From Desertibaculum subflavum (GTDB lineage: Bacteria; Pseudomonadota; Alphaproteobacteria; Ferrovibrionales; Ferrovibrionaceae), in NCBI GenBank assembly GCA_003576705.1, contig QOZS01000044.1, forward strand, positions 1-45,867: a DNA stretch of 45,867 nt, read 5' to 3'. Shown piece by piece: positions 41,732 through 45,867 of the stretch; positions within the stretch are counted from its first letter, which is position 1, and the number at the start of each line of letters is the position of its first letter. Under the pieces are notes generated by a model that was given only the letters and a program-made list of their open reading frames with translations, was not told the DNA's origin and did not search any database. Position numbers and translations under genes: made by a program.

Positions 41732-41836
41732 CGGCAACCTCCCGGGCGGCTGGCGGGATAGTACCGCCAAAGGCCATGGGATGCTTGACCCAGGGCAATC
41801 GTCCGACCAGGGCAATCTTCCGAAACGTCGCTCCGG

Positions 41837-42442
41837 CTAGCCCTGCGTGATCGGAATGTGCCGCGGCTCGGCGGCCACCCGGCCAAGCCAGGCGCGCACC
41901 GCCGGATAGGGGGTGAGGTCGATGCCTGCCTGATCGGCCACGTGCGTATAGGCGTAGAGCGCGATGTCGGCGATCGAATAGTGGCCGCCGACGAAGAAAG
42001 GCGCCGTGGCGAGATGCGTCTCCATCACGGCGAGCGCGGCCCGGCCGCGCGCCTGGCGCTCCGGTAGCTCGGATCGGCGCGGATTGTCCGGCGCCAGGTG
42101 GCGCAGGATATAGCGCGGCGTCGCCACATAGGGCTCGTGGCTGTACTGCTCGAAGAACATCCACTGCAGGGCCTGCGCCCGGCCTAACCGGCCTTCCGGC
42201 AGGAAAGGCGTGTCCTCGGCGAGATACCAGATGATGGCATCGGATTCGGCGATGATGCTGCTGTCATCTAGTTCGAGCGCGGGCACGCGGCCGTTCGGAT
42301 TCTTGGCCAGGAATGCTGCCGTCCGCGTCTCACCTTTGTCGATGTCGAGCTCGATCCGCCGGTACGGAATGGCAAGCTGGTGCAGCAGCAGCCGCGCCTT
42401 GTAGCCATTGCCGGAATCCATGTAGTCGTACAGCGTCAGCAT
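41837..42442 (-). CDS. Glutathione S-transferase family protein
   Basis: A 201-residue GST. The N-terminal thioredoxin-like domain starts 'LTLYDYMDSGNGYKARLLL' and has the glutathione-binding 'NPNGRVPALELDD' with 'IAESDAIIWYLAE' (the cis-Pro and the ES pair). The C-terminal helical domain contains 'FFVGGHYSIADIALYAYTHV', the conserved N-capping/hydrophobic-staple motif. The residue at the usual catalytic Ser/Cys/Tyr position is near 'YMDSGNGYK', with Ser10 the likely candidate. It is divergent from a LysR regulator, with a perfect LTTR box between, so it is probably a target of that regulator. Confidence 0.92.
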   Translation of the reverse strand: MLTLYDYMDSGNGYKARLLLHQLAIPYRRIELDIDKGETRTAAFLAKNPNGRVPALELDDSSIIAESDAIIWYLAEDTPFLPEGRLGRAQALQWMFFEQYSHEPYVATPRYILRHLAPDNPRRSELPERQARGRAALAVMETHLATAPFFVGGHYSIADIALYAYTHVADQAGIDLTPYPAVRAWLGRVAAEPRHIPITQG

Positions 42443-42500
42443 GGTGACCCCCTTCGGGCGGTGCCGCGGGAGATTGCGCCAGGCCGAACCGCGCGCAAGC

Positions 42501-42523
42501 AAGTCTTTCTCGGCGCCAGACTT
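42501..42523. promoter_or_regulatory. LysR-type operator (T-N11-A dyad) between GST and lysR
   Basis: AAGTCT (42501-42506) and AGACTT (42518-42523) are perfect 6-base complements separated by exactly 11 bases, matching the T-N11-A core of LysR-family sites. It lies 22 bases before the LysR start and 58 bases before the GST start, where a shared site could repress the regulator and activate the divergent GST gene. The dyad is seen; binding is inferred. Confidence 0.65.
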
Positions 42524-42544
42524 AGATTTCCTTATGCTGCGCGG

Positions 42545-43450
42545 ATGGCCCGCAAGCTGCCGCCGCTCAACGCGCTCCGTGCCTTCGAGGCCGCCGCCCG
42601 TCAGGGCAGCTTCGTCGCCGCGGCGGCGGAACTCGGCGTCACGCCGGCGGCGGTGAGCCAGCAGGTCAAGGCGCTGGAAGCGCGCATGGGCACCGCCATG
42701 TTCCGTCGCCTGCCGCATGGCCTGGTCCTGACCGAGACCGGCGCGCGCCTGCTGCCGACCTTGAGCGAGGCGTTCGATCGCGTTGCGGAGGCGACGACGG
42801 GCCTTTCGGCGCGCGCACCATCCGGCGTGGTCACCATCACCCTGCTGCCGGCGCTGGCGGCCGGGTGGCTGGTGCCGCGGCTCGGCCGGTTCCGCCGCGC
42901 CTATCCGGAGATCGACGTGGTGCTGCGCACCGATCGTCGGCTGCTCGATTTCGGCCGCGAGGATGTCGATCTCGCTATCCGCTTTGGCTGCGGCCCGTTC
43001 CGCGGCCTGGTGGCGCATCATCTGATGGATGAAGACGTGACGCCGGTGGCAAGCCCGCGCCTGCTGCACGCGCGCGGGCCGATCCGCGGCCTCGCCGACC
43101 TTGCGGGCGAAGTGCTGCTGCACGATACCGACGCGCATCCGGCGCAATGGTGGATGAGCTGGCGGGCATGGTTCGCCGCGGCCGGCTTGCCGGAGGACTT
43201 GGCTTCGCGCGGGCTGTCGTTCAGCGATTCCTCGGTCCTGATTGCCGCCGCCGTGGCGGGGCAGGGCATCGCGCTCGGGCGGTTGCCGATGCTGGAGGAG
43301 CATCTCGCGGAAGGGCGCCTCGTGCCGGTGCTGCCGGAGGTGAGGCGCGCGGAATGGTCCTATTGGGTGGTGGCGCCCGCGGCGCATTTCGCCCGCGCAC
43401 CGGTCCGGGTGTTCCGCGACTGGCTGCTCGCGGAACACCCCCGGCGCTGA
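42545..43450 (+). CDS. LysR family transcriptional regulator (GcvA-like)
   Basis: A 301-residue LTTR. The helix-turn-helix occupies residues about 5-62: 'LPPLNALRAFEAAARQGSFV' then 'AAAELGVTPAAVSQQVKALE', typical of the GcvA-like group. A linker helix follows, and a periplasmic-binding-type effector domain starts near residue 95 ('VVTITLLPALAAGWLVPRL'). The ATG at 42545 places the HTH at the N-terminus as in the family; longer upstream frames overlap the GST gene. Divergent from GST with a shared T-N11-A dyad, it is the likely regulator of that gene and of itself. Effector unknown. Confidence 0.94.
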   Translation: MARKLPPLNALRAFEAAARQGSFVAAAAELGVTPAAVSQQVKALEARMGTAMFRRLPHGLVLTETGARLLPTLSEAFDRVAEATTGLSARAPSGVVTITLLPALAAGWLVPRLGRFRRAYPEIDVVLRTDRRLLDFGREDVDLAIRFGCGPFRGLVAHHLMDEDVTPVASPRLLHARGPIRGLADLAGEVLLHDTDAHPAQWWMSWRAWFAAAGLPEDLASRGLSFSDSSVLIAAAVAGQGIALGRLPMLEEHLAEGRLVPVLPEVRRAEWSYWVVAPAAHFARAPVRVFRDWLLAEHPRR

Positions 43451-43457
43451 GCCGCCT

Positions 43458-43889
43458 TCAGCCGGCGGCGATGTACTGGCGGAGCGATTCGGCCTCCGCC
43501 TCGGTCTCCATCAGCCGGTACTTCACGACGTCGCCGATCGACACGATGCCGGCGAGTTTTCCATTCTCGGTGACCGGCAGGTGGCGGAAGCGCCGTGTCG
43601 TCATCTCACTCATGACGCGATCGATGCTGTCCTCAGGACGGCAGAACACGACGTTGCGCGTCATCACTTCGGCGACGCCCAGGGCGACCGCGCCGGCGCC
43701 GTGGCTCGCCAGTCCGCGCACCAGATCGCGCTCGGAGAGAATGCCGGCCACCCGGCCGGCGCGATCGAGCACGAGGACGGCGCCGATACCCTCGCGGGCG
43801 AGCATCGTTGCCGCCTCGCCGACGGTGGCATCCTCCGGCACCGAGACGATGCGGTTGCCCTTCTGCTTCAGGATCTGGGACACGTTCAT
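43458..43889 (-). CDS. Tandem CBS-domain protein
   Basis: A 143-residue protein consisting of two CBS motifs (residues about 8-62 and 73-130) and nothing else: 'VPEDATVGEAATMLAREGIG', then 'VEDVM'-like 'AEVMTRNVVFCRPEDSIDRV' and 'RFRHLPVTENGKLAGIVSIG'. CBS pairs bind adenine nucleotides such as AMP, ATP, NAD or SAM and act as energy or redox sensors. Which ligand is bound here is not predictable. The ATG at 43889 has GGAGGG 6 bases upstream; a GTG five codons earlier is less likely. It converges with the LysR gene, with 7 bases between stops. Confidence 0.93.
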   Translation of the reverse strand: MNVSQILKQKGNRIVSVPEDATVGEAATMLAREGIGAVLVLDRAGRVAGILSERDLVRGLASHGAGAVALGVAEVMTRNVVFCRPEDSIDRVMSEMTTRRFRHLPVTENGKLAGIVSIGDVVKYRLMETEAEAESLRQYIAAG

Positions 43890-44060
43890 GTCGGTTCCCT
43901 CCACATCGGCGTAAGAGGGCCCGACCGGGCGGATTTTCTGCCGCTTCTGCCATCGGGCCCGCTGAAAGCCCAGAAAGCGTCACCTAACTGCGTATGGAGG
44001 AATGATGCGCCGCTTCCGCAGGCAGCGCAATCGAGTTGTCGGTAACCTTATTTAATCAGC

Positions 44061-45533
44061 TTACTCGCCGTTGGCCGCAACCAGCGTGGCGCGGGCGCCC
44101 CTTGCCTCCAGGTCGCGGATGGCGTCGCGGAAGCGCTGCAGCTCGCGGCCTTCCAGCACCCGCCCGGTCGGGAAGCGCACGGACATCGGGTTGATCTGCT
44201 TGCCGTCGCGCAGCACTTCGTAATGCAGGTGCGGCCCGGTCGACCGGCCGGTGGTGCCGACATAACCGATCACTTCGCCCTGCCGCACCCGGCGGCCGGC
44301 GGCGACATCGCGGCCGAAGGTCGACATGTGCCCGTAGGCGGTCGAGAAGGTGCCGTTGTGCCGGATCCGCACATACTTGCCGTAGGCGCCGTTCCAGCCG
44401 GCCATTTCGACCACGCCGTCGCCGGCGGCCTGGATCGGCGTGCCGGTGGCGGCGCCGAAATCGACGCCCTTATGCATGGCGGTGAAGCCCAGGATCGGGT
44501 GCCGGCGCATGCCGAAGCTCGAGGTCAGCCTGGCGCCGTCGATCGGCGTGCGCAGCAGCGCCTTGCGCACGCTCTGGCCCTTGTCGTTGAAGTATTCCGG
44601 CTCCTTGGAATCGCTCGGGCTGTAGCGCCAATAGCGCAAGGTCTGCCCGGACAGCGTCATCGAGGCATAGAGGATGTCGCCGTCCTTGGCGGCGCGGCCG
44701 CCGGCATCGAGCATGCGGTCGAACACCACGTCGAAACCGTCGCCGGGCTGGATCTCGCGCTGGAAGTCGACGTCGTAGCTGAACAGCTTGATCAGCTCGT
44801 TCAGCACGGGCATTGGCATGCCGTGCCGGCGTGCGGCGAGGAACAGCGAATCGTCGATCTTGCCGGTGGCGCGTGCCATCGCCGGCGTCAGCTGCACGAC
44901 GGTCTGCTCGGCCTTGAACTCGCCTTCGGCGGTGCGGCGGACGGCGACGCTGCGCTCGACCGACGGCGCGAAGGCGATCTCGGTCAGCTTCAGGGCGCCC
45001 TCGTCGCGGGCGAAAGTGAAGGTCAACTCCTGGCCGATCGACAGCTTGCGCGGGTCGTACAGGCGACGCAGCGCGCTCACCACTTCCTGACTTTCGCCAC
45101 GGTCGACGCCGGCACTGACCAGCAATTTCATCAGGGTGTCGCCGCGGCCGACCGCCAAGGTGCGGGAGACCTGGTCGGCGGCTTCGGCTTCGCCGTCATC
45201 CTCGGGCTCGCCCAGCCGGAAGCCTTCGAACGGCGCGGCATTGGGCGTGTGGACCTTGTAATCGAGGCCGGCCCAGTCGAGCGTGGGATGCGGGAAGGTG
45301 GAGCGGGCATAGGCGACGAAATCGTCCGCCAGATTCTGCATCGCGGCGGCAAGCCGTGCCTGCACGGCCGGCGAGGGCCTGAGCGCGTTGGGCTGTTGCT
45401 TGATCAGCCAGGCAAGCGCCGCGCTGGCGATGAGGCCGGTGGCCAGCACGGCCACGGCGCCGAAGCGGGCAACCGCCAGGGCACGGCCCCTGCGTTCGGC
45501 GGCAAATGACTGAAAATGGCGGGTTTGGCGCAC
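44061..45533 (-). CDS. M23 family peptidoglycan DD-metallopeptidase (MepM-like)
   Basis: A 490-residue envelope protein. One N-terminal TM helix ('FGAVAVLATGLIASAALAWL', about residues 24-43) anchors it in the inner membrane with the rest in the periplasm. A LysM/OapA-like segment follows ('VGRGDTLMKLLVSAGVDRGE' .. 'LSIGQELTF'). The M23 domain has the zinc and catalytic residues: 'HKGVDFG', 'YGHMS' and 'GPHLHYEV'. It should cleave peptide cross-links in peptidoglycan during growth. The start is GTG 45533: an ATG at 45650 would add 39 residues that cross a promoter-like TTGACA on the minus strand (45599-45604) and do not resemble the family. Downstream on the minus strand no clear terminator is seen before the CBS gene. 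Confidence 0.88.
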   Translation of the reverse strand: MRQTRHFQSFAAERRGRALAVARFGAVAVLATGLIASAALAWLIKQQPNALRPSPAVQARLAAAMQNLADDFVAYARSTFPHPTLDWAGLDYKVHTPNAAPFEGFRLGEPEDDGEAEAADQVSRTLAVGRGDTLMKLLVSAGVDRGESQEVVSALRRLYDPRKLSIGQELTFTFARDEGALKLTEIAFAPSVERSVAVRRTAEGEFKAEQTVVQLTPAMARATGKIDDSLFLAARRHGMPMPVLNELIKLFSYDVDFQREIQPGDGFDVVFDRMLDAGGRAAKDGDILYASMTLSGQTLRYWRYSPSDSKEPEYFNDKGQSVRKALLRTPIDGARLTSSFGMRRHPILGFTAMHKGVDFGAATGTPIQAAGDGVVEMAGWNGAYGKYVRIRHNGTFSTAYGHMSTFGRDVAAGRRVRQGEVIGYVGTTGRSTGPHLHYEVLRDGKQINPMSVRFPTGRVLEGRELQRFRDAIRDLEARGARATLVAANGE

Positions 45534-45687
45534 GATCCCCCGGCCTTTTGTGACGTCCCCTTCGGACGGGTTGCAGATTGGCCGGACGGTGTTGTGGTTG
45601 TCAACCTTAACGCCGCACGACGGTGCGAAGCTAAGTGTCCATCGGACCACGTTAATTTATCGTTGCGCGGATTTTTGTGAATCGTCG

Positions 45688-45717
45688 TTGACAAGCCGGC
45701 GACGCCCGACCTATAAG
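45688..45717 (+). promoter_or_regulatory. Strong rRNA-operon-type promoter
   Basis: A perfect TTGACA (45688-45693) is followed after 18 bases by TATAAG (45712-45717; CTATAA at 45711 gives 17 spacing), then GC-rich GCCGCGCC. The AT-rich 45650-45685 upstream could be an UP element. The GC-rich segment after the -10 is the kind of discriminator seen at stringently controlled rRNA promoters. It is divergent from the M23 peptidase gene. The transcript would start near 45723. Confidence 0.75.
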
Positions 45718-45722
45718 CCGCG

Positions 45723-45867
45723 CCCTGCCTGGGGGCGACCTTGGGCACCGCTCTTTTACAAGTGAATAGACGGAAGGGGGACGTGGCTGGCGGGTCCTGA
45801 GTGATGGGATCTGTTGGTTTGCGTTCCTTGAAATGCGATTGCCTGGGTTGGGTTTGGGTATCCTGGA
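45723..45867 (+). ncRNA. Pre-16S rRNA leader with boxA antitermination element (runs off window)
   Basis: The sequence has no reading frame that looks coding. CGCTCTTTTACAA (45749-45761) matches the boxA core of rRNA antitermination (TGCTCTTTAACA) with one or two changes, followed by GTGAATAGACGGAAGGGGG, typical of the leader upstream of 16S genes. NusB/NusE would load here. The 16S 5' end itself ('AGAGTTTGAT' region) is not reached, so the rRNA gene is inferred to begin just right of the window. Confidence 0.7.

Noticed and set aside
44002..44055. Seventeen-codon Arg-rich frame (MMRRFRRQRN...) preceded by GGAGG between the CBS and M23 genes
   Set aside because: The ribosome-binding match is very close to the ATG, and nothing else supports expression: no promoter is evident and the length is within chance. 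It is recorded only in case conservation is found.
1..45867. Mobile elements, prophage, CRISPR, tRNA genes
   Set aside because: No transposase, integrase, phage structural gene, repeat-spacer array or tRNA cloverleaf with TTCRA-type arm was recognised on reading both strands. Composition is uniform apart from promoter regions.

Overview
The window is GC-rich, densely packed chromosomal DNA from a Gram-negative, most likely an alphaproteobacterium. The evidence for this is the tandem chemoreceptors with long charged linkers, an FdsA/FdhD/FdsD formate dehydrogenase locus, a fused indolepyruvate ferredoxin oxidoreductase, Liv-type transporters with 'KKYDTG' substrate-binding proteins, UbiK, and an rRNA-operon leader at the right edge. 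Any assignment below class level (for example Rhodospirillales-like) would be a guess. No phage, transposase, integrase, CRISPR array or tRNA was seen.

Layout. 1-7.2 kb: the 3' end of one methyl-accepting chemotaxis gene and three complete ones in tandem, with different sensor domains (one NIT, two four-helix-bundle-like) and nearly identical signalling domains. The spacers carry terminators, palindromes and a perfect FNR/FixK-type box. 7.3-11.3 kb: a seven-TM, multi-PAS hybrid histidine kinase overlapping a single-domain response regulator. 11.3-14.8 kb (minus): a DMT transporter, an acyl-CoA ligase and a crotonase-fold protein with unusual active-site residues, probably one operon. 14.9-20.8 kb: a two-block pentapeptide-repeat protein, a TauD/TfdA dioxygenase and a fused IorA-IorB. 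20.8-24.6 kb (minus): formate dehydrogenase fdsA-fdhD-fdsD without the diaphorase genes fdsG and fdsB. 24.7-26.4 kb (minus): a GT-C membrane glycosyltransferase, divergent from a HAD-UbiA fusion at 26.6 kb. That fusion leads a run with glycerate 2-kinase, pyruvate kinase and an M81/MlrC metallopeptidase. 32.5-38.65 kb: a branched-chain amino-acid type ABC transporter (livG, livF, livH, livM) followed by two tandem paralogous binding proteins separated by a strong terminator. 38.7-43.9 kb: an MDR oxidoreductase, a REP-like hairpin, UbiK, an AidB-type acyl-CoA dehydrogenase, a GST divergent from a LysR regulator with a perfect T-N11-A operator between them, and a two-CBS protein. 44.1-45.5 kb (minus): an M23 peptidoglycan peptidase. 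45.69 kb to the end: an rRNA-type promoter and a boxA-bearing leader running off the edge toward an expected 16S gene.

How they fit together. The left side is sensory: the NIT receptor with its upstream FNR-type box suggests taxis linked to nitrate or low oxygen. The centre is catabolic: ferredoxin-dependent 2-oxoacid oxidation, formate oxidation, glycerate to pyruvate, acyl-CoA chemistry, and uptake of amino acids or peptide-like solutes. The best candidate for a little-described system is the divergent GT-C / HAD-UbiA pair, whose architecture suggests polyprenyl-phosphate-linked sugar transfer. The dual-binding-protein Liv transporter next to an MlrC-family hydrolase is second.
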